Shown: piece by piece, positions 1 through 8,255 of the stretch
Numbering within the stretch: the first letter of the stretch is position 1
How the letters are laid out: every line of letters starts with the position of its first letter
Assembly (NCBI GenBank): GCA_963767635.1
Contig: CAVYEM010000001.1
Span: 2,170,001 to 2,234,000, forward strand
Reading direction: 5' to 3'
Length of the DNA stretch: 64,000 nucleotides
DNA from: CAVYEM01 sp963767635
GTDB taxonomy: Bacteria > Vulcanimicrobiota > Vulcanimicrobiia > Vulcanimicrobiales > Vulcanimicrobiaceae
The notes under the pieces: generated by a model
Database searches by the model: none
The model's input: only the letters and a program-made list of their open reading frames with translations
What the model was told of the DNA's origin: nothing
Position numbers and translations under genes: made by a program

Positions 1-887
1 AGCGCACGAGCTTCGCGCCCGCGAGCATGCTGCGCACGGCCGGATGCGCCTTGAAGAGTTGGAAAATGTTGTGCGGGTCGGTCGTGGGATCTTTGTAATC
101 CAGCCCGGTGACGAACCCGACGTCGAGCACGTCGCCGCCCATGCCGTAGATGAAACCGCCGCCGAACGTGTCGTTAGGGAGCGGATATCCCATCGTATGG
201 ATGACGCTTCCAGCCTGCACGCTGCCGGGCGCACACTGCCAAAGCTCCTTCACGCCGGCGGCGTACACTTGCGGTTCGCGGCCTTCATCCAGGCCCAGGC
301 GCGCAATCGCCTGCTTTGCGAGCGTGCCGCGCGGACCTTCGCCGAGCACGACGATTTTTGCCAAGATGTCCGCGCCGGGTTCGTAATTGGGTTTTGGATT
401 GCCGTGCTTGTCGACGCCTTTGTCGCCGGTGCGCACGCCGATGACGCGGTCGCCTTCCCAGAGCAGTTCCTGTCCGGGAAACTCACCGAACACTTGCGCG
501 CCCGCTTCTTCCGCCAGCCCGGCCATCCACGTCACGATTTTTTGCAGCGAAGCGACGAATTTTCCGTGATTGTTCAGCATCGGCGGTACGATCGGCGCTT
601 TGATTCGGCCGCCGTTCGTGAGCAGCCAGCAGCTGATCGTCGCCGACCGGCGCTTCCATCGGCGCCTGACCGCGCCAGTCGGGAAGCAGCTCGTCCAGCG
701 CCTTGGGATCGACGACCGCGCCGGATAACGCGTGGTTCCCGATCTCGCCGGCTTTGTCGATCACGAGCACTTCCAGGTCTTTGCCGCTCGCCTTGGCCAG
801 CTGCATGAGTTGGATCGCGCCGGCGAGCGAAGCCGGACCCGCACCGACGAAGAGGACGTCTACTTCGAGTGTATCGCGTTCAGCCAT
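1..887 (-). CDS. Electron transfer flavoprotein-ubiquinone oxidoreductase (ETF-QO), N-terminal part, frameshifted
   Basis: ETF-QO passes electrons from reduced ETF (fatty-acid and amino-acid oxidation) to the membrane quinone pool using FAD and a 4Fe-4S cluster. The N-terminus carries the FAD-binding dinucleotide fold VDVLFVGAGPASLAGA, followed by the family motif GEIGNHALSGAVVDPKAL. After QLL near position 627 the frame breaks: removing one G from CTGGCTG restores LLTNGGRIKAPIVPP and then the family sequence continues to the left edge, ending in FKAHPAVRSMLAGAKLVR. The Fe-S domain and C-terminus lie outside the window. It starts 5 nt after the M14 peptidase stop, so the two are probably cotranscribed. 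The identity is secure; the frameshift is more likely a base-call error than a mutation because both halves keep full family identity. Confidence 0.9.
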
Positions 888-892
888 GATCG

Positions 893-1645
893 TTACAGGT
901 TCGAAAGCGCCGCTAGGGCGGCCTGTACCGCCATGCAGTGGATCTCAATACGATCGGCGAGCGGCGGCGAGGTCGGCGTTTCGAACGTCAGCGCTCGCGT
1001 AGCCGCGTGCCGCGCGATGAGCATGGTGTACGAGAAGCCGCCCAGCGCGCTGCTTTCGAGCGTTTTGCCGGGCCGCACGATGCCGCCGCTCATTTCCGCT
1101 GCGGCGAACGGCGCTCCCAAATCGCACTGCTCCAAATCTTGAATGGCAACGCCGGCCGAGCGAAGCTTCGCAATGACGGCTTCGCCGATACCGTCCGTAC
1201 CGTACTCGTAGCAATAAAAGCCGGAAGCGTCGCAATCTTCGTGCAGGTCGATCGAAAGCGCAAACTTGCGATCGCGGTTGGCGATAACGATCGCGCGCGC
1301 CTCCGGCGTTTGGCCGCCGCGACCGAAACTGCGATTGACGTCGGCGCCGTCCGCATTCACGCGGGTGTGCTCCAGATACCCGCTCGGATTCGTGCACGGC
1401 CAGATCCGGTACGCGTAGTGCGGATCGAGCGCTTCGGTCTCACATAGCGAGAGGAGCGCCCAAGGTCCCGCGCGCTCGTCGCCGTGCACGCCGGCGGCAA
1501 GGGCGATGGACGGCGCCGTCTGGGGCCCGCTCTCCACGCACAGCAAGGTGCGCGGTGCGCCGGCGCAGGCGACTTCACGGACCGCGAATTTACCGCCGGC
1601 GCGCAGCGCCTTCCACCGCTGCAGCAGGTCATCATATTCGTTCAC
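893..1645 (-). CDS. M14-family / succinylglutamate desuccinylase-aspartoacylase-like zinc carboxypeptidase
   Basis: A 250-residue single-domain zinc hydrolase of the M14/AstE-AspA superfamily. Visible metal ligands are His54 and Glu57 in GVHGDERAG and His135 in SIDLHED; the substrate-binding NPSGY (about 86-90) and DVNRSF (about 102-107) follow in family order, and the general-base Glu is in TFETPT near residue 222. There is no signal peptide, so it acts in the cytoplasm, probably cleaving an amide bond of an N-acyl or gamma-linked amino-acid derivative. The substrate cannot be told from sequence. It lies directly upstream of ETF-QO on the same strand. Peptidoglycan-peptide amidase activity is an alternative. 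Confidence 0.82.
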   Translation of the reverse strand: MNEYDDLLQRWKALRAGGKFAVREVACAGAPRTLLCVESGPQTAPSIALAAGVHGDERAGPWALLSLCETEALDPHYAYRIWPCTNPSGYLEHTRVNADGADVNRSFGRGGQTPEARAIVIANRDRKFALSIDLHEDCDASGFYCYEYGTDGIGEAVIAKLRSAGVAIQDLEQCDLGAPFAAAEMSGGIVRPGKTLESSALGGFSYTMLIARHAATRALTFETPTSPPLADRIEIHCMAVQAALAALSNL

Positions 1646-1714
1646 GAGGCACCGCGTTGCACGTTGACGTGCACTTTCTTGCCAATCGCGCGCGCGTGTT
1701 GTGGTCGCCGCTTT

Positions 1715-2401
1715 TCAGCTACTAGTCTGCGGGCCGGACGACTCGTCGCTCAGTTTGGCAACTACGGCTGCGGCAGCACGTGCGTTCCAGCCGCGGCTTC
1801 GGCCGATTCGCAGAGCGTAAGCCATTGCGCGCGCGGCGTCTTGCTCTTCCACGCTGCGGCGTAACGCACTCCAGAGTTCTTGAGGCTCCGCCTTCTGCGG
1901 AAAACTATCGAAGACGACGTCGAGCGTGGCGGGCTCGCCCGACGTCCGCAGCGCTTCCAACAGGCGCGCTCGCAGCATATCCGGCTCGATGTTGAGCGCC
2001 GGCAGCAATCCTTCGCCGGGCTCGCAAACGCGCAGATAGCCCAGCAGCATATGTTCGACTCCGACATAATTGTGGCCCAGGCTCCTGGCATCTTCGAACG
2101 AGCCTTCGATTAGGCGTTTAGCGCGCGGGTCGAAGATCATCTCTTTGATGCGCTCTTGTGCGACACGATCTTCGCCGCGCGGAAGATCGGGCGCAAGCAC
2201 AGCCTGCGCGGCTTGGAGCACGCGCGCTTCGTCGACTCCGAAGGACGCGACGACCTGCGCCCCGCCGCTCTCGTGGTTACTCATGATGCCCGCAAAGATG
2301 TGATCGGGACCGATGAAGTCGTTGCCGAATCGCAGCGCGACTTCCTGAGCCGCGACCATCGCGCGGCGTGCATGCTCCGAAAACGGTTCCCACATGCTCA
2401 T
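1715..2401 (-). CDS. Clp N-terminal-domain protein (ClpC/ClpA-like N domain without AAA modules)
   Basis: The protein starts MWEPFSEHARRAM and contains two copies of the Clp amino-terminal repeat: first copy around FGNDFIGPDHIFAGIM, second around LGHNYVGVEHMLLGYL. These repeats form the adaptor and substrate-binding N domain of ClpC/ClpA. No Walker motifs or AAA modules follow; the remaining ~100 residues are an uncharacterised helical tail. Stand-alone Clp N-domain proteins (ClpS/ClpN-like) may modulate a ClpCP protease or be a stress sensor, which is inference here. The start at 2401 lies 1 nt beyond the stop of the FAD reductase gene, so it is probably translationally linked to it. The 69 nt between its end and the M14 gene hold nothing evident. 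Confidence 0.8.
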   Translation of the reverse strand: MSMWEPFSEHARRAMVAAQEVALRFGNDFIGPDHIFAGIMSNHESGGAQVVASFGVDEARVLQAAQAVLAPDLPRGEDRVAQERIKEMIFDPRAKRLIEGSFEDARSLGHNYVGVEHMLLGYLRVCEPGEGLLPALNIEPDMLRARLLEALRTSGEPATLDVVFDSFPQKAEPQELWSALRRSVEEQDAARAMAYALRIGRSRGWNARAAAAVVAKLSDESSGPQTSS

Positions 2402-2402
2402 T

Positions 2403-3644
2403 TTAATCGTGCGTCCATTCGAGCATCGATGCCCACTCGTTTTTCGGAAAACGCTGCTTGCTTTTAATCGCATCCACGTACTTGCGCTTTCCGCTGCGGT
2501 TGCCCTTACCCATGAAGCAGCCTCCGACCAGACGGTTTTCCCAAAAATAGAGCGCGCGATACCATTTCTTTTCCCGATCCACGGTGAAAACGGTTTCGAT
2601 GTCGCCTCTATATTCCGGCGAGAGACCGAACTGGGTGATCGTTTGGCCTTTGAACAGCAGGCTGGAATACTCTGGGACGTCGTCGTACTTGACGCTGCCG
2701 CCCATCATGTTTTGGGCCGCGACTTTGCCGTGCGCACCGGCGTTGTTCCACGTTCCCATCCGATAGCGCATCTCCAAGATCGGGTCGTAGAAATCGGCGA
2801 TGTCGCCGGCGGCGAAAACCCCCTCGACGTTCGTTTCCAAACCGTCGTCGCAGAGAATGCCGTTCTTGCTCGTCTCGATCGAGGTACTTTGGAGAACCTC
2901 GGTGTTCATGGTCAATCCAAGCCCGACACCGTAGCATTGCGCTTCGATCTCCGTACCGCTTTTCAGCCGGATTTTTTTAACGGCGCCGTTGTCGCGTACG
3001 AATTCGGCGACCTCGTCGTTGTAGTGCATGTGCACGCCGTCATTCTTGGCGGCTTGGTCGATCAAATCTCCCGCTATTTCGTCGAGCATGCGGTGCAGCA
3101 CGCGGGGACCCCGCATGATCCAATGCGTTTCGACCTTACGCGAAACGAACGCCTCCGCCAATTCGTACGCAATGAACGAGCCGCCGATCGACACGGCCGC
3201 TTTGGCGGTTTCCAATTCGCGCGAAATTGCCAGCGTATCGCTCATGTATTGAAAGTTGTACACGTTCGCGCCGTCGGACCCGGTCGCCGGGTGACGGTTG
3301 GGACGTCCGCCGGTTGCGATGAGAACGGCATCGTACGGATATGCTACGCCGTCGGCCAAAACGATGCGGTCTTCGGGAACGATCCGTTCCACCTGAGTTT
3401 GCAGATGCAACTCGATGCTTTGCTTTTCATGCCATGCAAGGTCGCGCATGATCACTTTTTGTTCGGCAACCTGTTTACGCAGGAGCGGCGGAAGCGCGAT
3501 GCGGTTATACAACGTGTACGGTTCGTCAGTGAACAGTGCGATCGAGCAGGAGGGATCGTGCTTACGCAATTGCTCGGCGGCCGTCGTGCCCGCAAAGCCG
3601 TTTCCGACGATGACGTACCGCCGCGAGTCTCCGACCGAATTCAC
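2403..3644 (-). CDS. NAD(P)/FAD-dependent oxidoreductase (pyridine nucleotide-disulfide family)
   Basis: A 413-residue two-dinucleotide-fold flavoprotein. FAD-binding motif VIVGNGFAGTTAAEQL lies at the N-terminus, an ATG motif (LIATGGRPNR) is in the middle, the NAD-binding motif is altered (AVSIGGSFIAYELAEAF), and the second FAD motif is VEGVFAAGDIADF. No redox CxxxxC or CxxC pair is seen, so it resembles ferredoxin/rubredoxin reductases and the NirB N-terminal module rather than a disulfide reductase. The electron partner is unknown. The start is separated by only 38 bp from the divergent small genes at 3683, so that gap must hold both promoters. Confidence 0.85.
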   Translation of the reverse strand: MNSVGDSRRYVIVGNGFAGTTAAEQLRKHDPSCSIALFTDEPYTLYNRIALPPLLRKQVAEQKVIMRDLAWHEKQSIELHLQTQVERIVPEDRIVLADGVAYPYDAVLIATGGRPNRHPATGSDGANVYNFQYMSDTLAISRELETAKAAVSIGGSFIAYELAEAFVSRKVETHWIMRGPRVLHRMLDEIAGDLIDQAAKNDGVHMHYNDEVAEFVRDNGAVKKIRLKSGTEIEAQCYGVGLGLTMNTEVLQSTSIETSKNGILCDDGLETNVEGVFAAGDIADFYDPILEMRYRMGTWNNAGAHGKVAAQNMMGGSVKYDDVPEYSSLLFKGQTITQFGLSPEYRGDIETVFTVDREKKWYRALYFWENRLVGGCFMGKGNRSGKRKYVDAIKSKQRFPKNEWASMLEWTHD

Positions 3645-3682
3645 GAAGGCCTGGTTCGGCGCCCCGGGAAAGCGCTCCCGTG

Positions 3683-4018
3683 ATGGAGGTTCGGCTCGTG
3701 CAGCTTTTGGCGTCGTTCATTCGCGTGAGCGGTGACTACGCGCTTGCGCGGCTGGAATTTGCCCTACGGCATCCGCAGGCGCCGGCTCCCCCGATCATCG
3801 AACGGCCGCCGGACGCATCGGAGCAGACCTTGCGAACGCGCTGGCCAGAGATCGAGGTGCAACTAGAGCAAGCGCGCGCGTATGCGAAACAGTTTGGGGC
3901 ACGCGAAGGTAGGGATGAACAGGAGGACACGGCAACGGGCTGGATGCAGCGCACCATTCAAGAACTGGATCAATACGCGCGGGCCATCCGCTGGGTACTC
4001 ACCGTGACGGAACGATGA
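3683..4018 (+). CDS. Small conserved-looking hypothetical protein, 111 aa
   Basis: No family recognised. The product is soluble and helical, with a proline-rich linker (HPQAPAPPIIERPP) between an N-terminal helix and a charged helical half. An ATG at 3683 sits just after an in-frame GTG at 3680; either could be used. The stop overlaps the next gene by ATGA, showing translational coupling. The pair is divergent from the FAD reductase. Confidence 0.6.
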   Translation: MEVRLVQLLASFIRVSGDYALARLEFALRHPQAPAPPIIERPPDASEQTLRTRWPEIEVQLEQARAYAKQFGAREGRDEQEDTATGWMQRTIQELDQYARAIRWVLTVTER

Positions 4019-4197
4019 ACGACGAAATTCTGAATAGAGCCGCGGCACGCATGGAAGACGCGCTCAAAGCCACGCAGGCGCAGACGCAGGACGCCGCCGC
4101 GCAGTTGGGCGGATTATTGCGTTTTGGCGCTCGTAAGCTCAAGCAGGTTGCCGACACTGCCGCCGATGCGATCGGCGAAGACTTGAGGAACCGCTAG
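4015..4197 (+). CDS. Small helical hypothetical protein, 60 aa
   Basis: Starts inside the stop of the preceding gene (ATGA overlap). The product is one long amphipathic helix rich in Ala, Gln and Asp, with a central hydrophobic stretch LGGLLRFGARKL, reminiscent of small membrane-associated or CsbD-like stress proteins; no family can be assigned. The coupled start and the consistent codon use support a real gene. Confidence 0.55.
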   Translation: MNDEILNRAAARMEDALKATQAQTQDAAAQLGGLLRFGARKLKQVADTAADAIGEDLRNR

Positions 4198-4277
4198 ACC
4201 GCGGCGAAAGCAATACATGCTTGCTGTGGCTGCGCTCCACGCCGAACCGTTGGATCGGGCGGCTGTAGTTAAACGGC

Positions 4278-4466
4278 ATGGGACGCTCGGACTTCACCGC
4301 CCTGGTGTTCGTGCTAAGCGGCATAGCCATTGCGGTCAGACTGGCGCTTTGGAAACCGGAGATGGAAACAAATCGCACGCGAGTTCGCCGGACGATTGTG
4401 CGAGTGTTGGCAGTAATTTCTATCGCGGTGGCAGTTATTACCGCGGCAGTCAATCGCAATTTTTAA
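4278..4466 (+). CDS. Small two-helix membrane protein, 62 aa
   Basis: Two hydrophobic segments, FTALVFVLSGIAIAV and VRVLAVISIAVAVITA, flank a charged connector ETNRTRVRRT, giving a probable two-span inner-membrane protein. No family recognised. It ends 4 bp before the convergent M20 gene. It could be a chance frame; support comes only from its membrane-protein-like pattern and location in an otherwise empty gap. Confidence 0.4.
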   Translation: MGRSDFTALVFVLSGIAIAVRLALWKPEMETNRTRVRRTIVRVLAVISIAVAVITAAVNRNF

Positions 4467-4469
4467 TGA

Positions 4470-5639
4470 CTACGCTGATAACCCCAATCCGACCATCATC
4501 TTGAAGCCCACTTCGAGAGCCGCCTCGTCGATGTCGTAGCTGGCGCTATGCTGCGGGAATGTCCCGCGCTGCGCGCCTCGCGCTCCCACGATGAAATACG
4601 CGCCCGGACGTTGCTCCAGCATGTACGCCATGTCTTCGGCCCACATTACAACATCGTGCGGATACACGACGTTTTGGGCGCCCAAAATGCGCGCGCCGAC
4701 CTCGCGAACGATCTCGTTCATCCGCGGATCGTTTACCGTGGGCGGATAGCCGTAGCGATATTTCAGCTCGTATTCCACGCGCATCGCTTGACAGAGTCCT
4801 CGAACGATGCGCTCCATGCGCTCCGGCATCGATTCTCGCACGCCGGCATCAAAGCTGCGGACCGTTCCCTCCATGTGCGCTTCGTTGGGGATGACGTTGA
4901 AGGTTGAGCCCGCGTGAAACTTGCCGACGGTGAACACTGCCGGATCCTTGGGCGCAATTTCCCGGCTCACGATCGTCTGCAGCATCGTGACGACATGCGC
5001 ACCGGCGACGATGGGATCGATCGCGCGCTCCGGCATGGCGCCGTGACCGCCCTTGCCGCAAATGTCGAGATGGAACTCGTCTGAGGAGGCAAAGAAGGGG
5101 CCGTCCCGCACGCCGATCTTCCCCACATCCAGCCCGCTGAATAGATGGAGCGCAAAACAGCGATCGACATGCGGATGCTCCAGCGCACCGTCCTGGATCA
5201 TGAGTTTGTTGCCCGCATAGCCTTCTTCGCCCGGCTGAAAACAAAAAACGAGGCTGCCGCCGATCTCGTTTCGGCGCTGTACCAATGCTTTGGCGGCGCA
5301 GAGTAGGATGGCGATGTGGCCGTCGTGGCCGCACGCGTGCATAACGCCGTCCGTGCGCGAACGGTACTCAGCCTCGGAGACCTCGGATACCGGAAGTGCG
5401 TCGATGTCCGCGCGCAGCAGCGTCACGGGACCGGGTTTGCCTCCACGAATCGTTCCCAAGATGCCCGTGCGCCCTACTCCTGCGCGAATCTCGTCCAACT
5501 CGAGCATTTTCAATTCCCGCTCGATGTACTCGGCGGTTTTGAACTCCTCGAGCGAGAGTTCGGGATGCATGTGAAAATAGCGGCGATGCCGGACGAGATC
5601 GTCCCGGGGAACGTCGAGCGTGCTGCGGAGATCTATCAT
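4470..5639 (-). CDS. M20-family metal-dependent amidohydrolase (hippurate/IAA-amino-acid hydrolase type)
   Basis: Full-length 389-residue M20D peptidase. Metal-binding and catalytic signatures are visible: HACGHDGHIA (His ligands), PGEEGYAGN (Glu-Glu), ALHL (His), and a dimerisation domain beginning GKGGHGAMPERAIDP. The family cleaves N-acylated amino acids or deacetylates diaminopimelate derivatives using two divalent metals in the cytoplasm. Its start overlaps the stop of the TonB-like gene by ATGA, so the two are translationally coupled, although a functional link is not obvious. The exact substrate cannot be inferred. Confidence 0.88.
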   Translation of the reverse strand: MIDLRSTLDVPRDDLVRHRRYFHMHPELSLEEFKTAEYIERELKMLELDEIRAGVGRTGILGTIRGGKPGPVTLLRADIDALPVSEVSEAEYRSRTDGVMHACGHDGHIAILLCAAKALVQRRNEIGGSLVFCFQPGEEGYAGNKLMIQDGALEHPHVDRCFALHLFSGLDVGKIGVRDGPFFASSDEFHLDICGKGGHGAMPERAIDPIVAGAHVVTMLQTIVSREIAPKDPAVFTVGKFHAGSTFNVIPNEAHMEGTVRSFDAGVRESMPERMERIVRGLCQAMRVEYELKYRYGYPPTVNDPRMNEIVREVGARILGAQNVVYPHDVVMWAEDMAYMLEQRPGAYFIVGARGAQRGTFPQHSASYDIDEAALEVGFKMMVGLGLSA

Positions 5640-6394
5640 AACGGCGTAACGGTCGCTTTATAGAGGTAATGGCCGACGGTCGGTAAGCAATATGCGTTCG
5701 CCGGCGCGTATTTGGAGATCTTTGCGGCATCCAGCGCGGCTTGATCGAATCCGGAAGTGTGCGAACTGCCGATCAGTTTTGCATCGGACACCTTGCCGTC
5801 CGCCGACACGGTCACTTCAACGAGCGCCGTTCCGGGGAATGTTGCTTGCCGTGGAGGGAAACCGGGTTCCACGATGGTGAGCGCGCGAACCGGCGAAAAC
5901 GGCTGCGCGCAGTCCATCCGTCCGTACGGCGCGCGAATCGCGGCGGCGATCACCGTGTCGCCCGGTACGGGTGGGCGTTCCATCAGTGGTCCCTGCCGCA
6001 CAACGGGTGGTTGCCCGCCGTCCGGCGGATAACACGGCACGCCGGCCTCCTCGACCCAAAAGCGGCGAATAGCGATGGTTTCCGGAAAGCGGGCGTACAG
6101 TACGCGGGAACTGAGGCCGCCCGCGGATCGCCGTTCGATTCGAACGTCGGCGAACCGTATCCGGAACCACCCATGATCCGTATCGACGGCGATGTCGCCC
6201 GATATCGACCGCGCTCTGGGAGCGATCAGCATGAAACCGAAGAGGGTGCGCGCCGGGTTGGCCGGCAAAAACCCCACCGAAGTCACCGGACACGTGTCGG
6301 CTGCAGCCATCGCCGCGCGAGGGCACATCGCGCATGCGAGCAGCATGGCTACCGCGAGCAGCCGCGCGCGTCCGGACACGCCACTCTTCGTCAT
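5636..6394 (-). CDS. Secreted TonB C-terminal-domain protein
   Basis: An N-terminal signal peptide (LLAVAMLLACAMCPRAAMAA) leads to about 150 residues of unknown fold with a PPDGGQPPVV-type proline linker, then a C-terminal TonB-type domain: PPRQATFPGTALVEVTVSADGKV with SGFDQAALDAAK. Unlike canonical TonB there is no uncleaved N-terminal anchor, so it is likely a periplasmic TonB-domain protein rather than an ExbBD-coupled energy transducer. No exbB, exbD or TonB-dependent receptor is nearby. It is divergent from the E1-alpha gene, with about 60 bp between the starts. Confidence 0.75.
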   Translation of the reverse strand: MTKSGVSGRARLLAVAMLLACAMCPRAAMAAADTCPVTSVGFLPANPARTLFGFMLIAPRARSISGDIAVDTDHGWFRIRFADVRIERRSAGGLSSRVLYARFPETIAIRRFWVEEAGVPCYPPDGGQPPVVRQGPLMERPPVPGDTVIAAAIRAPYGRMDCAQPFSPVRALTIVEPGFPPRQATFPGTALVEVTVSADGKVSDAKLIGSSHTSGFDQAALDAAKISKYAPANAYCLPTVGHYLYKATVTPL

Positions 6395-6455
6395 CGCCCA
6401 GGCCCTTCGCCCGTCGCAGGATTTGCGCCTGGCCGCGGGCGACTACGCTAACATC

Positions 6456-7482
6456 GTGATCTCCGGCACCCAGTCCTCGCAGCACTTCGAACGGCACGGG
6501 CTTTCGGACGAGCAGCTCGTGGCGTTGTGGCGCATCATGCTCACCCACAGGCGTTTAGAAACGCGTGGTTTCGAGCTGAATCGTCAAGGCAAAGTTCCGT
6601 TTGCGTCGGCCGGTGAAGGGCACGAAGCGGTGCAGGCCGGCGCAGCGATGGCATTTGAGCGCGGCAAAGACATCCTGGTTCCCTACTACCGCGATCTCGG
6701 GCTTGATTTGGGCATCGGCTTGACCCCGTACGAAGTATTGCTCTCGCTGTTCGCACGCGCGGACGATCGGAGCGGCGGACGGCAATTCCCGCATCACTAT
6801 GCGAGCAAACGCTTGGGCTTGCACACGATTAAGCTCGATCATTGCGGGGCAGACTTCGCATGCCGTGGGCGCCGCCTTTGCGATAAAAGTTCGCAAACAA
6901 TTCGGAAGAGCCGTTCTCACGACATTCGGCGACGGCGCGACCAGCGAGGGCGAATGGCACGAGGCGGTCAATTTTGCCGCGGTTCATGCGTTGCCGATCG
7001 TCTTTTTGTGCGAAAACAACGAGTGGGCGATTTCTACACCGCTCTGCGCGCAGATGGGACAGCCCGATGTGTACAAACGCGCGCAGGGTTACGGAATCCC
7101 CGGCGCAGCCGTCGACGGTTTCGATCCCATCGCATGCTACGGCGCGGTCAAACAGGCAATGGATCGCGCCCGTTCCGGCGCCGGTCCAACGTTGATCGAG
7201 GCCAAGTGCTACCGCTTTCTCGCGCACACGACCGACGATGACGATCGCACGTACCGCTCGCGTGAAGACGTAAACGCTCGACGGGTGAACGATCCCGTCC
7301 CCAAATTCGAGCGTCTGCTGATCGAGCACGGCGTGCTGAACGCTGCGCAAGGCGAAGCGCTGAAGGCAGCCATCCTGCAAGAGGTCAACGAGGCTACGGA
7401 CCGGGCGGAGCGCATGCCGTATCCCAAGCAGGCAGAGTTGTACGCCAACCTTTACGAGGACGCATGCGAACCCTGGCAGTGA
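6456..7482 (+). CDS. 2-oxo-acid dehydrogenase E1 alpha subunit, copy 1, frameshifted
   Basis: Thiamine-diphosphate E1 alpha chain of a pyruvate or branched-chain 2-oxo-acid dehydrogenase. It is co-linear with the intact copy at 8256 over its whole length (HGLSDEQL, ELNRQGKVPF, YYRDLGLDLGIGLTPYE; then SHAVGAAFAI, GDGATSEGEWHE, LCENNEWAISTP). The frame breaks near 6829, where ATTAAGCTC needs one A removed to give GLHTISSIIAG, matching GLMTFSSILAA of copy 2. The start is a GTG at 6456, chosen by alignment to copy 2; no strong ribosome site is seen. TPP-binding GDG...NN is intact beyond the break. If the shift is real this copy is a pseudogene; otherwise it is a second E1 alpha. Confidence 0.82.
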
Positions 7483-7488
7483 AACCCT

Positions 7489-8210
7489 TCGACAACCCTT
7501 CGACAGGCTGGAGGGTGACATGGCGCGGTTCGCGGTGACAACGTTTGTCATGGTGAGCTTGTCGAACCATGACCCTTCGACAGGCTCAGGGTGACATGGC
7601 GCGGTTCGGGGTGACAACGTTTGTCATGGTGAGTTTGTCGAACCATGACCTTGACAGGCTCAGGGTGACGCACAGAGTGCAACTGTCGAAGCGACAGGCT
7701 CAGGGTGACATGGCGCGGTTCGGGGTGACAACGTTTGTCATGGTGAGCTTGTCGAACCATGACCCTTCGAAGGCTCAGGGTGACATGGCGCGGCTCAGGG
7801 TGACATGGCGCGGTTCGGGGTGACAACGTTTGTCATGGTGAGCTTGTCGAACCATGACCCTTCAGAAGGCTGGAGGGTGACATGGCGCGGTTCGGGGTGA
7901 CAACGTGTGTCATGGTGAGCTTGTCGAACCATGACCCTTCAGAAGGCTGGAGGGTGACATGGCGCGGTTCGTGGTGACAACGTTTGTCATGGTGAGCTTG
8001 TCGAACCATGACCCTTCAGAAGGCTCAAGGGTGACATGGCGCGGTTCGGGGTGACAACGTTTGTCATGGTGAGCTTGTCGAACCATGACCCTTCAGAAGG
8101 CCAAAGGGTGACATGGCGCGGTTCGCGGTGACAACGTTCGTCATGGGAGCTTGTCGAACCATGGCCCTTCGACAGGCTCAGGGTGACAAAGCCACAGGCT
8201 CAGGGTGACA
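7489..8210. repeat. Array of eight ~77-bp hairpin-forming repeats
   Basis: The only gene-free stretch over 700 bp. The anchor GTCATGGTGAGCTTGTCG or a one-base variant occurs at 7548, 7623, 7737, 7832, 7909, 7986, 8063 and 8140; the last four steps are exactly 77 bp, the first three 75, 114 and 95. Each unit contains a long imperfect palindrome: TGTCATGGTGAGCTTGTCGA pairs with a downstream TCGACAGGCTCAGGGTGACA-type arm, with an inner perfect CATGGT/ACCATG. The spacer ATGGCGCGGTTCGGGGTGAC is nearly constant between units. Open frames across it encode only repeat-derived peptides such as HPEPVEG and MVSLSNHD, typical of spurious translations of such repeats. It resembles REP/BIME-type palindromic elements, here expanded in tandem between two paralogous genes. 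Confidence 0.9.
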
Positions 8211-8255
8211 ACGGTTGGATCAGGATCGCAACGCTTGCTAAGGAACATACGATAG

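Noticed and set aside
2394..3683. Long plus-strand open frame (429 codons) opposite the FAD reductase
   Set aside because: Antisense of a gene with clear Rossmann motifs; no domain or ribosome site of its own.
7569..7826. Small proteins encoded within the repeat array on both strands
   Set aside because: Frames consist only of repeat translations (MVSLSNHD, HPEPVEG, RQAQGD) with no ribosome site and change with each unit length.
7489..8210. CRISPR array
   Set aside because: Repeats and spacers are both conserved, the unit contains a long palindrome, and no cas genes are in the window.
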